In this document: one piece after another, positions 1 through 10,672 of the stretch | How the letters are laid out: each line of letters begins with the position of its first letter | Numbering within the stretch: the stretch's first letter is position 1 | Source of the DNA: Acanthopleura granulata | Lineage: Eukaryota > Mollusca > Polyplacophora > Chitonida > Chitonidae | Assembly: GCA_016165875.1 (NCBI GenBank) | Contig: JABBOT010000012.1 | Coordinates: forward strand, 13,337,822-13,401,821 | DNA: 64,000 nucleotides | Reading direction: 5' to 3' | The notes under the pieces: model-generated | The model's database searches: none | Told to the model about the DNA's origin: nothing | Seen by the model: only the letters and a program-made list of their open reading frames with translations | Made by a program: the position numbers and the translations under genes

Positions 1-2946
1 TTACGTACTGTGTATACATGTACCCTAAGGCTGTTCTCTATTCAAAGGGAAACCTAAGCCACAGAGCGTGATTTTGTGTTGTTACAAACGTTGTTTTGTA
101 ACACAAATTATAACTATCCTATCTCTATTATGGTACAGGTAGACTAATGCAAATTCTTCACACAACTGCACTTTAGTACTGTATGTAAAACCACCGAGTG
201 TTTCTACCTTGAAAATTTGGCTTTGACTACAGCAGTTGTTATACTAACAGACACTATGAAACGAAATTCATTTTTCATTGTAACCCACAGTCTAATCTCG
301 ATGCTCTTTAGCCATGCTATAAAAAGCACAGCTGGTTTAATGCAGCTGTTTCATGCACATTTGAATTGTTATTGGAAATGTATTGGTGCTTGCAGCTGTG
401 GGACAATTCTAACCACTGCCCTGATGGAAGAGCTTAGTGCAGTGGCTACAAGGAGGAACAAAGGAGATTGGTGTAACACCACATAAACCAAAACTACACA
501 TGCGTCTCATTTTTAATATTCTCCGTATTTCACTCCGCCTCAAGTGGTCGGCTTTCCCTTTCATGTGAAGCAGCACCATGACAGTCTAAGAGCTAACTTA
601 CTCAACTGTGGGCTATTTCATTAACAATGCTGTTCTCAGCAGACAGTGGACCAGGTTTTATTTCTCTCTAAAGGGCAGTTATTGGCGGAGACGTTGATTA
701 AGGCCGAGACAGAGTGACAATCAGAAGGATTCCCTGTCCGGGGTAAAAACACGCCCTCATGGCGGGAGACAAACCCGTGGTCACTGTGTTCTCATTAATC
801 CGGCACCCAGCACATTCACAAATCCCCTGCCCAAAGGTGTGCCTGCGTTCACAATTCCCCTGCACCAAGATGTTCCTTGACACTCCCAAAGCTCAAAACA
901 CAGAGATGAACATATACAGCAGCCAAAAGCTCCTAAATATGCACAGATGTACATGCATATCTGTCTTCCCCAAATGAGAATCTGGTATTCAGAAGAAACT
1001 TGCTTCTCACTGATCATGAACAGAGATGAACAAACACCAGTCATGATACACACAGCACATAAATGTTCCTGTACATTCACACAAACCGATCGCAATATAC
1101 TATCATCATACTCCAAACAAAAATCTAATATGCATGGATGTACTTCTTGCAAAAATCTAGACCACTTCCAAAACTTACAGTGTTCCTGTGTCATTTGTGC
1201 TAAATTTAATTGGCTATCCTGTAACCTGGAGTTAACATATCAGTATTGCAAACAAGCCTATAAAGGCATCTCATATAGCAATATGAGTTGTTGTGATGGC
1301 CAGATATCAGCGACCATACCCTCAACTTAATCCTCAACCTTTCTGGTGGCCAGGGAAATGGAGAGCTATTCAATTTTAAAGGATAGAACTGTTCATAAAT
1401 AGTGAGTTTATTAATGCCATAAAGCACTCTTAAGAACTTTAGCTAGTCTCTTGACTCAAATATCTGTAATATGCCAAATAATATCAAGAGAAATGGACAT
1501 ATTCTGAGGTTATTAATATGTTTCATTTCTGTGCTCTGCTTCTGACATTAAAATGGTATCACAGTTAACATGCCGGAGGTCATCCTGGGCCAAAGCTACA
1601 GGCTACTCGCAAGTGTCAGAAAAACATTGCCAAAAATTTACATTTGCCATTTAGGCGAATGAGTTTAAAAGGTCTGTGTAAATCATCTCCTAAATGAGGT
1701 TGACCATGCTTGTTGTGCTGATGTTCATAAAAATGGTCTTCCGGGGGAAAAAAAAAAAGAACTGACATTGTAGGCAATCTAGAGAAGCCTTCACTGGCGA
1801 TATCATGGAGAGTGTGGGTTATCAGCCGTAATTAAGTTACACAACATTCCGTCAGACCTTCAGTTACGCCGGTCGCTCATCCTGCTCCAAAACAAAATCA
1901 ATATCATCTTTACCTGCATTCAAACGAGGACCACAGAGGGATGGGCCGATATAAAACTCAATTCCAACCACGTCTTGTGAAGTCTGAACGGATTTTTTTT
2001 CTACGACATAGCTTCATTGCCAAAATGAGGGGGTTTTGATAGGACACAGTGCCCAGTTTGCGCTCATTTGAAATTCCCTGAAGACCAAGAAAATACAGGG
2101 TACACCGTACGAAAGACCAACTGGTGCAGCTAGAATTGAGACAGAACACTCTTGTGGAAACTTGTCAGAAGACACCAAAAGCCATCAATAACACAACCAA
2201 AGTTTTCTGCTTCCATTTGCCCTGCGCCTGACCAGTGCACACTGTGTCTGGGGAGACATTGCCACTAGAAGCGCTGACGCAAAATAAAGCCACAGTAGAA
2301 GGTTATGCTTTGTACATCAGCCATGGATCCTGAATCACTGAAACGGCACATCTGGGTACCTTCATTCCCACGTCCTCTTTTTTTCTTGACCGTGTTCTGT
2401 TAGAGATAAAATTGAATTATTCTGGCAGAGGCTTTAAGGAGAGGTGGGATCAATATGGCTGTAGACGGCACTAGCACCTCGCTCTCTCGGCATCTCTGCT
2501 GGCTTTAATCCAGTCAGATGAAGAGTGTCAACAGTAACAGAGGATGGGGGGCTTAGCACCCAGACTCTATTACATTACTTGCACGCCCATCCAACCTCTA
2601 CCTTCAGTACCAGTAACCTTGTCAACACCAGGGTAGTACATCACCTTGTATGGTTACACAAATGTCTGAGAGGTGTCTCACCTTCTCAATAAAAGTCACA
2701 GAATGCCATAGTGTTCTACATACCTCGTGTCACTCAATCGATACTATGGAGAGTAATAATCCCATAAACTTCCCTGAGAATTGGCCGACATCCCAAACCG
2801 GAAATGGCTTGAACAGTTTCACTGACATACAGAATTCATAATTTCTATTTGGTTTTGTTCAAAACCAGTTTGGATTTGTTCTGCTTCATCAGTTTGCAAG
2901 TTTGTGTCTATCTTTTTGGGGGTTTAATAAATCATTAAACTACAGT

Positions 2947-3044
2947 ACACATAGGCATCTCTCTTAAAACACATAGGCATCTCTCTTAAAACACATAGAC
3001 ATCTCTCTTAAAACACATAGGCATCTCTCTTAAAACAGACATCT
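2947..3044. repeat. 22-bp tandem repeat, about 4.5 copies
   Basis: The unit ACACATAGGCATCTCTCTTA plus two As starts at about 2947, 2969, 2991 and 3013, with a partial copy at 3035. Copies are nearly identical; the third has GAC for GGC. The array runs directly into the 72-bp minisatellite. Confidence 0.92.
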
Positions 3045-3590
3045 ACTTATTTCCAGCAGATTGTGCTATCTGACAACACAATGCCAAGGTACTGTAGTTG
3101 CCACCAACACACATACTTATTAGAAGCAGACTGTGCTTTCTGACAACACGTTGACATGGTACTGTAGTTGTCACTAACATACATGTACTTATTAGTAGCG
3201 GATTGTGTCTTCTGACAACACGTTGCCATGGTACTGTAGTTGTCACTAACATACATGTACTTATTAGTAGCGGATTGTGTCTTCTGACAACACGTTGCCA
3301 TGGTACAGTAGTTGCCTCTAACAGACATGTACTTATTAGTAGCGGATTGTGTCTTCTGACAACACGTTGCCATGGTACAGTAGTTGCCACTAACAGACAT
3401 GTACTTATTAGTAGCGGATTGTGTGGTCTGACAACACGTTGCCATGGTACAGTAGTTGCCACTAACAGACATGTACTTATTAGTAGCAGACTGTGTGTTC
3501 TGACAACACGTTGCCATGGTACAGCAGTTACAACCAACATACATGAACATGTACTATTAGAAGCTGCGCTTTCTGACAACAATGGTACAG
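3045..3590. repeat. 72-bp minisatellite, seven to eight copies
   Basis: Unit starts (TTATT...) fall at 3047, 3117, 3189, 3261, 3333, 3405 and 3477, with a degraded last copy near 3549. The spacing is 72 bp except for the first, which is 70. Because 72 is a multiple of three, stop-free units give long open frames on both strands; these are not evidence of a gene. Five central units carry the palindrome-like core GTTGCCATGGTAC at 3222, 3294, 3366, 3438 and 3510. Confidence 0.93.
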
Positions 3591-6275
3591 AAACTGCAAC
3601 CACCTAATACTGATTTGTAGAACAGTCCCCTGCAATCTATTGGTTTAATTGGTCTGTGGCAACATATGGCAAAGAATGTAGATAGATATGTGTCAGTGGT
3701 ACATGTTGGCATACAAAGATACATTGTATTGTATGTCAGCATTACTCTGTATGTATTACATGTACATATATACTATACAGATACACCCGTTTGTGCGACT
3801 GAATTTGGCCTCATGTTCATAAAACAAATGCCTGGCCATGTACACAATGCTGTTTTGTTCCCCAAAACAAGAGTTTGTGTGCATGACAGCAGAGTAGTGC
3901 TGGCCAGCTATCAGTTACCCAGCACGCTCAATCAGAGATCACTGGCACCGGTAAGGTACCAGTTTCACGTCAGCATCCCAGGATCATGTCTAACATAATG
4001 GCACTGTGTAACTGGTCTGTTACGATCAATGGCTGCCGCTGCACTTTGCTGGCAAACGCCGTCCACCAGGACACCAGGACAGATTACAGCCCTTCACCTA
4101 GACCTTTCAAATTAAACAGCATTTTACTGTTTGTTCATTGATTGCCACTGACTGCAGAGCATCGGCAATATTGCTGGGCTTAGTGTATTGATGGGGCGGT
4201 GTTTTGATCACACATTCCCGCTATGAGGTGCTGAGGGCTTACCTGACAGTGCCCTCTGTCACATAGCTGGTCAAGTTAACTCTACAGATGTCCTCACAAA
4301 GGCGCCAGTCATGCACTCCATTCAGTATGAATTCATATATTTCCCATTCTGCTTGTAACAGCATGTCCTTCTTTAAGCAGACAATTACTGCATCAATGGA
4401 AACTGTTATTTCATGGATGTTTCAAGGGTAATTCATCAGTTTCAGTCCAAACAAAGTTTACAGGGAAAATGTTATTATTGAGTTGTTTATTTATCTGATT
4501 GTTCTTTTATGTCCTACTCTGGGAACAGCCATTTACACAATGGTGGTAATGTTTCATGAGTGAAGGTATCTACAGATTCTCCCATGAAGCTCGAGATTGC
4601 TGGGGTAAACCCGACCACTGTGTGCCTTGTGACTGCCGTCACACATCTGGACACATGCTCCTTTTTAGAATTGACAGTTACCTACTATTATTATGCTCAT
4701 TAAAGTTTTCAGCATATTTTCTGACCACTTACTGTATACTATCTTTCCCACAAAAGAATACTTCATATTAACCCTTACTATAAGTGTGATATTGAAACAA
4801 TTATTCACTTGTGATAGGCGCAATGAGTTTTATATACACACTAATATAAGCAATGAAATATTCACAATCTCGGTTGTGTGAGCAAACATAACATCAGGCT
4901 TTTATAACAGATGAGTGAAATAATTTCCTAGCGGAGACCAATTCAAAGTGTTGAATATTTATTAGTTCCAGCTGCAGAGTCATACATAATCACTTCCTCC
5001 TGATTCCAAAATGACCAATGGCTGTAGAAGCATAAAACCTATCTGCTGACATTGTTGGCATGAAACCTATAAATCAGATGCAATGTGTTAACTAAAGCAC
5101 TATACCCATTATTCTGCAATAAAACTGCCGATAATCTGCATTACCTGGCCTGTAATCACTGAGGCGCTGGGGAACTTGCTTATGATAACGCCCTGTGATA
5201 CCTCTGGCTATCATCCAGGATTTACGAGTATATCCTACAGGGATGACTGCCTCATGCACCCCGGCTATTTACCACGGCCTATCTTATCATCAGACCCTAA
5301 TAAAACTCCATGCTCTCAGGGGATGTAACCCCGCCTAGGTTTAACACTTGTTTTACAGACAATTAATAACCTGGGGCCAACCCTGGATGGATTTGAGCGC
5401 ACCTGTCATCCATAATACACCCACTTTAAACAATGACAGATAGCTGTACAGGTAAACGAAGATTTCTCTTTTGTGAAATCTTTCACATAACTGTTGACTG
5501 TAATTAGCACCTGAGGCTTGGCTCGGCTGTCACCTTCATTACGTGTGTGAACATCTAATGTAATATATGCTGAAATGTTGAATTGTCATGTTTTTCCTTT
5601 CAGTTATAAGCTTAAGACTGATCATTGCATGTGAAAAAACACTGCAAGTCATTAGTTACAACTACATCTGGTTTCTACTCAAGGAAGGAAAAAAAAAAGT
5701 ACCACTTTTTAGATTTGTGAATAACAATGGCCAAATCTGATTGAATGAGCCTTATTTTTTCTTACACTGGAAGATGTCTCTTTGGGCAAAAGCGACTTTT
5801 CTACATCAGCACCATATCAAAATAATAAATAAAATCAAATCAAACTCTGGTAATAATCACATGAAAATATCCTCCAAAACCAACTGCAATATTTCCGAAA
5901 AGGTCAGTGCAACAACCTTGAAATAAATAAATCATTTCCAATATATGCCACATACCTTTATACATCTGCACAAAGTTAACTAATAATAACAAGTATAGGA
6001 CAGCCCAAACTAATGGGATGGATATCATTACAAAATAATCCTACAAATACAAGTTCAATCCAAAATTTCACTAAGCATGATTGGAGTGCACCTGTACTGA
6101 TTATAACTTTCATCAATTTATCCAACATTGCAGGTACTCAAACTGACGTGAATGCTGTAACAGTGCCTGTGATTGGATATTTATATATCACCTTGCCTAT
6201 TCCCTTACCAAACGGGTCCATTTATGTACACACAATCCTATATGTTCTAGATCATTTCACTTGAAGCAATACACA

Positions 6276-6306
6276 CCTGTGCCCTTAATGAGTTGTCGGA
6301 ACTCAC
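6276..6306 (-). promoter_or_regulatory. Tandem alternative splice donor of the transmembrane exon
   Basis: Two donors, ACAG|GTGAGT at 6307/6306 and ACAG|GTGTGT at 6277/6276, are 30 nt apart. Both keep phase 1, and the stretch between has no stop. Using the distal one inserts ten residues just inside the membrane. Whether it is used cannot be seen from sequence; GTGAGT is the better match to the donor consensus. Confidence 0.5.
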
Positions 6307-6519
6307 CTGTCATTGCCTTCCTGGTGCGCCTCTGCATCAGCAGCCGGTAACTGCAGAACGCTGTCAGGCCGATCACCAAGGCCAGGTAGGCGCCAGCACT
6401 GCACACTGCGATGATTACAGTCTTCATCATGCCCATACCTCCGACACCTCCACCAGCCAACATACCATCGTTCGCCGACTCAGCCTCTTTGAGCAATTTG
6501 TGTCTGTATTCTGAGGCAC
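6307..6519 (-). CDS. PTK7: PTK7-like exon: stalk, transmembrane helix, juxtamembrane start
   Basis: This 213-nt exon has its acceptor CTCCTTCAG at 6520-6521 and donor GTGAGT from 6306. Phases are 1 and 1. It encodes a short stalk (EYRHKLLKEAESANDG), a Gly/Met-rich run AGGGVGGMGM, a hydrophobic helix TVIIAVCSAGAYLALVIGLT ending AFC, and the basic stop-transfer SYRLLMQRRTRKAMT. The order stalk, helix, Arg/Lys cluster gives a single-pass type I topology with the Ig domains outside. A second donor (GTGTGT from 6276) lies 30 nt further in the same frame and would add GEFRQLIKGT. The pseudokinase exons expected next are not recognised in the remaining 6.3 kb. Confidence 0.9.
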
Positions 6520-6843
6520 CTGAAGGAGGCAAAAGATAAAGGGAATGAATGACGAGCTTTCAAACCCCCTAAAATAATTCATTTCATGATTACAATCCAA
6601 ACATATGTGACCACATATCTAGCTCCATATATCTGGGACTTCCTGTACCTGTCTAATATTATTTTGAAGATAGCCCTTTTCTGTGGAAAGTAATAAATTG
6701 AAATAACCAGTCTCACAAATCAACATTTCCACAGAGCTGCTCATATTTTAACAGCCTTTTACACAGCCTACAATATACTTTAGCAGCTTTTTCAAAGTCT
6801 GAGTCTTAAATTGCAGGATAAATCTGATGAATCAATGACTTAC
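6520..6843. other. Intron between Ig7 and transmembrane exons
   Basis: This 324-bp phase-1 intron is A/T-rich. I see nothing in it beyond the splice signals. Confidence 0.85.
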
Positions 6844-6964
6844 TGGCCACATCTAAGTAGGCCTCCACGCGCACCACCCCACCACTGTTATTGGCTGTGC
6901 AGCCATACTTCCCTTTGTCTTCCAATAACACCTTCTTCACAGACAATGTACCATTAGGTAAAAC
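6844..6964 (-). CDS. PTK7: PTK7-like exon: Ig7, C-terminal half
   Basis: This 121-nt exon has its acceptor TGCTGCAG at 6965-6966 and donor GTAAGT from 6843. Phases are 0 in and 1 out. It reads VLPNGTLSVKKVLLEDKGKY, then GCTANNSGGVVRVEAYLDVA. The second cysteine is in E-D-K-G-K-Y-G-C. N-G-T and N-N-S are possible glycosylation sites. The exon is too short to stand out on its own and was found by following the Ig frame out of its neighbour. The domain totals 91 codons, and the product runs directly into the stalk. Confidence 0.88.
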
Positions 6965-7350
6965 CTGCAGCAGAAAATGACATTAGAATTATTATAAAGA
7001 TTGTTATAAACATGTGGAATCATACAAACAGCCTAAATCACTAATCTAAGGAAAACATTCAATAAAACTTAATTACACTAGCAATGTTACTTCATCTTTT
7101 TTTATGGAATATAAAAAAGATTGTTTCTTTAGCCAAAATGTGATATAAACAGATTGTACACAATATTTCAATAAGTACACATGCAAACCAGTAATGTAAA
7201 ATCCATCATCACATACGACTTAAGAATTGCTTAGCCCGTATTGGCTAACATACTGCGTAGATGTGTAGTATTCTTGTATTTAATGTACATTAAGAATGGC
7301 AGTCACAAATGCATATGTTGCCACTAGCATGTCTGAGAGAGCCTATGTAC
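6965..7350. other. Intron inside Ig7
   Basis: This 386-bp phase-0 intron is A/T-rich. I see no repeat or other feature. Confidence 0.85.
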
Positions 7351-7502
7351 CTCAAATCTCTCGCTGTCCCAAGCATTAGTCCGACTATTCCTGTCCCACA
7401 CCACTGTGGGCTTTGGCTCTCCCACCGCCAGGCAGTGTAACATCAGGGACTGTTCTTCCTTCACTGTCCTGTTCTTGGGACTCACTTGGAACACCGGCTT
7501 CA
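7351..7502 (-). CDS. PTK7: PTK7-like exon: Ig7, N-terminal half
   Basis: This 152-nt exon has its acceptor TTGCCTGTAG at 7503-7504 and donor GTACAT from 7350. Phases are 1 in and 0 out. It encodes VKPVFQVSPKNRTVKEEQSL, then MLHCLAVGEPKPTVVWDRNS and ends SERFE. The cysteine-to-tryptophan stretch G-E-P-K-P-T-V-V-W is typical of membrane-proximal Ig domains in this family. N-R-T is a possible glycosylation site. This is the last Ig domain before the membrane. Confidence 0.9.
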
Positions 7503-8652
7503 CTACAGGCAACAACAACAACACATTACAGGTGTGAAGCTCGTGGCCTTTCAAAATTATCTGATGCATTGTGAGGAAATTGTTTTTATAATGCATGTAC
7601 ATGCCTTTGCCCACCTCTGCAATGGAGATATTAAAAGATACCAGGCAAGAATTTATGGGTCCTTAAAAGTTTTATTAACAAAAAAAAAAAGTAAAAAATA
7701 AAAAAAAAGGCAAATAAATCATACTCCATGAATCACCCTACATGTATATTAAAAGAAATGTATATCAAGATTTTAATATTCCTAAAATGAAATGCGCCAT
7801 TACCAGGATGGCACAACTCTTCAGATAACAACACACTTCAAAAGGTGACAATAAAATAATGATGTACTCATCCTTTTTTGGAATTAAACAGTTCAGTTAG
7901 ACATTAGCTATGTGTACTTCAACCAAGAACCAATTAAACTGTGACAAATAGCAAGCTGTAAAAGAAGGAATTATAGGTGTTACACTGTGTGTGCCTGGGG
8001 GGAAAACCATTCTGTTCTCTGGTAATAAAATGTTCAAATGTGTTGTTCCGCTAACATTGCCTGTTGATTGATTGCAGGCAATCTGATAATTGATAACGAT
8101 CATAGTTGCATCACGCCAACATTCATCACAATTAAATTACTAAGTCAGTGGCCTGAAATGGGCCGGTCTATAAATAGTACCACATCACAGAGCACAGGAG
8201 CAAGGTGTCTTCTGAGCAGCACGATGCATGAAATGAAAGAGTGTGATACTGTAATTTAATTAGCAGACAAACGGTCCAGAACACAACTTTGAATTCACTG
8301 TTTAATTCCAGACACTGTTTGATGTTGAACTTTTTTCAAAATTCAATGCATTGCGTGTGAACTTCATGTAGGCCACCTGCAGTCTGGTAGGCATAGATCA
8401 AAGGAAAGCTCTGGTTAAAATAATCAGGTGTGGACAGGTAAGAGTAATTACAGGTGAGAGGACAAATGATCAGGTGGGCACAGGTAAACGAGGTTTTGCA
8501 GTTGGGACTGCATGCGACTGATCAAAGCGCACAGGTAGGGTGCAGCCAGAAAACTAAGGTGGTCTCATCTACAACTTCTACCTGGATGACTACTTTAATG
8601 AAGCACACAGGCACACAGCCAGGATGCCACCAGAAAACTACCGTGGGCTCAC
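7503..8652. other. Intron between Ig6 and Ig7 exons
   Basis: This 1150-bp phase-1 intron contains an A-rich run at about 7679-7709, six CAGGTG/CAGGTA hexamers at 8425-8537, and the intronic copy of the 84-bp duplication (8527-8610). The rest is featureless to me. Confidence 0.85.
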
Positions 8653-8694
8653 CTACAACTTCCACCTGGATAGTTGTGTTAATGAGGCCTTGAT
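8527..8694. repeat. 84-bp tandem duplication across the Ig6 exon donor
   Basis: Units 8527-8610 and 8611-8694 align without gaps. Shared blocks include CCAGAAAACTA at 8546 and 8630, and CTACAACTT at 8569 and 8653. The right unit contains the 3' end of the Ig6 exon and its working donor. In the left unit the corresponding GT has become AT, so the donor is lost. The length is a multiple of three and the frame stays open through both copies. Confidence 0.88.
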
Positions 8695-8919
8695 GAGGGC
8701 TGTGAGCCACACAGGTGTACAAGCCTGCATCCTCCCTCTCCACACCATTGAACAACAACATGCCGTCGATATCCTGTACGTGGTCGGGAAACTCAAACTT
8801 CTGGTCACGGAGCCATCTAATAGTGGGCGGCATTTCAGCTTCTGCCTGGCACTGGATCGTACTTTTGGAATGTAGTTCTAGATATTGGTTGGTTGGAACT
8901 GGTCGAAATTTTAGTTTTC
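8653..8919 (-). CDS. PTK7: PTK7-like exon: complete Ig6 domain
   Basis: A single 267-nt exon encodes the whole 89-codon domain. The acceptor TTGTTTGCAG lies at 8920 onward, the donor is GTGAGC from 8652, and the phases are 1 and 1. The product starts KLKFRPVPTNQYLELHSKST, then has IQCQAEAEMPPTIRWLRDQK and VEREDAGLYTCVAHSPHQG. K-L-K-F, P-T-I-[KR]-W, D-A-G-x-Y-T-C and the H/N-x-P-[HQ]-Q-G turn all recall vertebrate PTK7 Ig6. N-T-T near the end is a possible glycosylation site. The last 42 nt and the donor are part of an 84-bp tandem duplication whose second copy lies in the intron. Confidence 0.92.
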
Positions 8920-9571
8920 CTGCAAACAAGAAACAAAAACGAAATTAGCATTGCTATACAGGTAACACGCAACCTAAATCACATAACCACACCTTGGTAG
9001 CTATGTGAGGGTACACATTAAGATTACATGAGCCCAAGTTAACTCCATGAACAACGCTACAAGCACACAAATCCTGAACATATCTTACTGATCTTGTTAA
9101 ACACCGTTTCCTTCTCTTGTATCATATCTGAATGGTACAAATACTTCAGACAATTTATTCAAGTCTACATGAACGAGTACCATTACACACTCAACACTCT
9201 GCTAAAAGCATGAGAATCTTCCCAGGTGAGGCTTGCATGGAAATGTTAAGGCAGTCCTAAACTGTTTCTGGCCACTGTTCCACACAAAGCAGTCATAGAC
9301 TAAGTTGATTGCAACTATCATGACAACCCATGTCAAAGAGATAGGTAGCCATGGTAATCATAATCAACTTGTAGCCTACCATTGCTTTGTGAAACAGGGC
9401 CTTGGTCAGATACACGTAATTTAAAGTATACAAGTTTTGAGGTAGGCAATTTATTGAGACACTTTGATGTAGCCTCATTTGCATGAAGAACGAAAGTCTG
9501 AAGTGCACATTAGGACATGTACATTCAAGCAGACAGAGAGAAAGCCGAGGATGAGAGCAGTATGATCTTAC
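8920..9571. other. Intron between Ig5 and Ig6 exons
   Basis: A 652-bp phase-1 intron. I see no repeat or RNA gene in it. Confidence 0.85.
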
Positions 9572-9722
9572 GTTTGACAGTGAGGTAGGCACTGCTGGAA
9601 GGGGCCACTGGGTGACCCGTAGTGTTCACCAGACAGGCGTAATTCCCAGCATCCAACATTTGAGCGTTGAAGATTTCCAGCAGTCCCGTGGCCATGTCCA
9701 TTCTGTGGCGGGGGTATTCAAT
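9572..9722 (-). CDS. PTK7: PTK7-like exon: Ig5, C-terminal half
   Basis: This 151-nt exon has its acceptor TTGTACAG at 9723-9724 and donor GTAAGA from 9571. Phases are 0 in and 1 out. It encodes IEYPRHRMDMATGLLEIFNA, then QMLDAGNYACLVNTTGHPVA and a last strand SSSAYLTVK. The D-A-G-N-Y-A-C signature supplies the second cysteine, and N-T-T is a possible glycosylation site. The domain totals 97 codons. The final base joins the next exon to give the Arg before K-L-K-F, matching the PTK7 Ig5-Ig6 linker. Confidence 0.9.
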
Positions 9723-10672
9723 CTGTACAACAGGAATATTATGTCAGGTTAGAGTGATAAGTTTGGGCACATACAGACGGATTTTTATCTGAATAAGATC
9801 TACTTTCTGGAACAAAATTTTTCAGGCTGACGCCTCTTTTTATTGCAGCTACACCTAAGTTCAATTCATCAATGCTTCTGGCTTTTTATCTTCCTGAAAA
9901 AACGCTCACTGAGCATTTCTTTTTTTTTGTCTCCAATCAGTTTCATTTCAGAAAAATCAGTTTCAATTCAGAAAAATTGTCCTTCTGTCAACAAAAAAAT
10001 TCTATGCAGATTACACTGCCACAACACTAGAGCTTAATGAGATAAAAAATCCTACAGAATTTTCATACAAATGATACCTGTGCCACAAATGTATTTATCA
10101 ATCCATGCATCCATAAAGGCCAATCACAGAATTCACCAGGGAAGCTCAGTGTAATTCTCCAACCTTCGCATGTTTGCAAGGTGTTTATTCAAGCATATTC
10201 TACAGGTATAATTCTGTGCTGACTAATAAAAATCTCTAAAATCAAATTTAAAAAAAGTGCATAAACTACACTGAAAGTTGCCCTTTCATATGAGAAACGA
10301 TTGAGGAATTAAAGTAAGATGTGGTTCAGCAGCTCCACACATTTGATGGTTTAAGAGTCATGAGGGGTCTCCATGGCTCAGTCGGTTAGTGTGCTATCGC
10401 AGCACAATGACCCGAAGCCTCCCGCCAATGCCGTCGCTGTGAGTTCAAGTCCAACTCATGCTGGCTTCCTCTCACGCTGGGAAGGTCAGCCAGCAACCTG
10501 CAGATGACAGTGGGTTTCCCCCAGGCTCTGCCCGGTTTCCTCCCACCACAATGCTGGCCGCCGTTGTATAAGTGAAATATGCTTGAGTACAGCGTAAAAT
10601 AACAATCAAATAAATAAATAAGAGTGATGAAGTATACAGTGTCCAAGTGAGCTGATGAAAATGTCAACTGAC
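9723..10672. other. Intron inside Ig5, with a full-length SINE
   Basis: A 950-bp phase-0 intron. The SINE at 10363-10621 fills the part nearest the Ig5 donor. The remainder is A/T-rich with several short T and A runs. Confidence 0.85.
10363..10621 (+). mobile_element. tRNA-derived SINE, apparently full length
   Basis: The head looks like a tRNA. A box-A-like TGGCTCAGTCGGTTAG lies at 10374-10389 and a box-B-like GAGTTCAAGTCC at 10441-10452, which would form an internal Pol III promoter. A conserved middle and 3' part follow (CCGGTTTCCTCCCACCA, then GTGAAATATGCTTGAGTAC), and the element ends in an AAATAAATAA tail. At least three truncated relatives lie elsewhere in the window. The 3' domain resembles SINEs I associate with molluscs (MetaSINE-like), but the family name needs a database search. 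It is antisense to the PTK7-like gene. Clear target-site duplications were not seen. Confidence 0.85.

Larger units (their letters stand above)
1..6306. other. Intron or 3' flank of the PTK7-like gene, no exon recognised
   Basis: Apart from two tandem arrays at 2947-3590 and the alternative donor at 6276-6306, I see nothing supportable here. I looked on the minus strand for kinase landmarks such as the H-x-D-L-A-A-R-N catalytic loop and found none. Open frames over 100 codons at 781-1194 (minus) and inside the 72-bp repeat have no recognisable content. The stretch is most simply the intron after the transmembrane exon, running off the left edge. Confidence 0.6.

Noticed and set aside
781..1194. 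Minus-strand frame of 137 codons, cysteine-rich
   Set aside because: It is opposed by a plus-strand frame of similar length. The stretch has short internal repeats and no motif pattern. It was considered as a PTK7 3' exon but has no kinase features.
3043..3607. Long open frames on both strands (up to 186 codons)
   Set aside because: They come from a stop-free 72-bp tandem repeat whose length is a multiple of three. The frames on both strands are equally repetitive, and there is no splice or start context.
1..6306. Pseudokinase exons of PTK7
   Set aside because: Expected in this direction, but no catalytic-loop-like, DFG-like or other kinase segment was recognised. They probably lie beyond the left edge.
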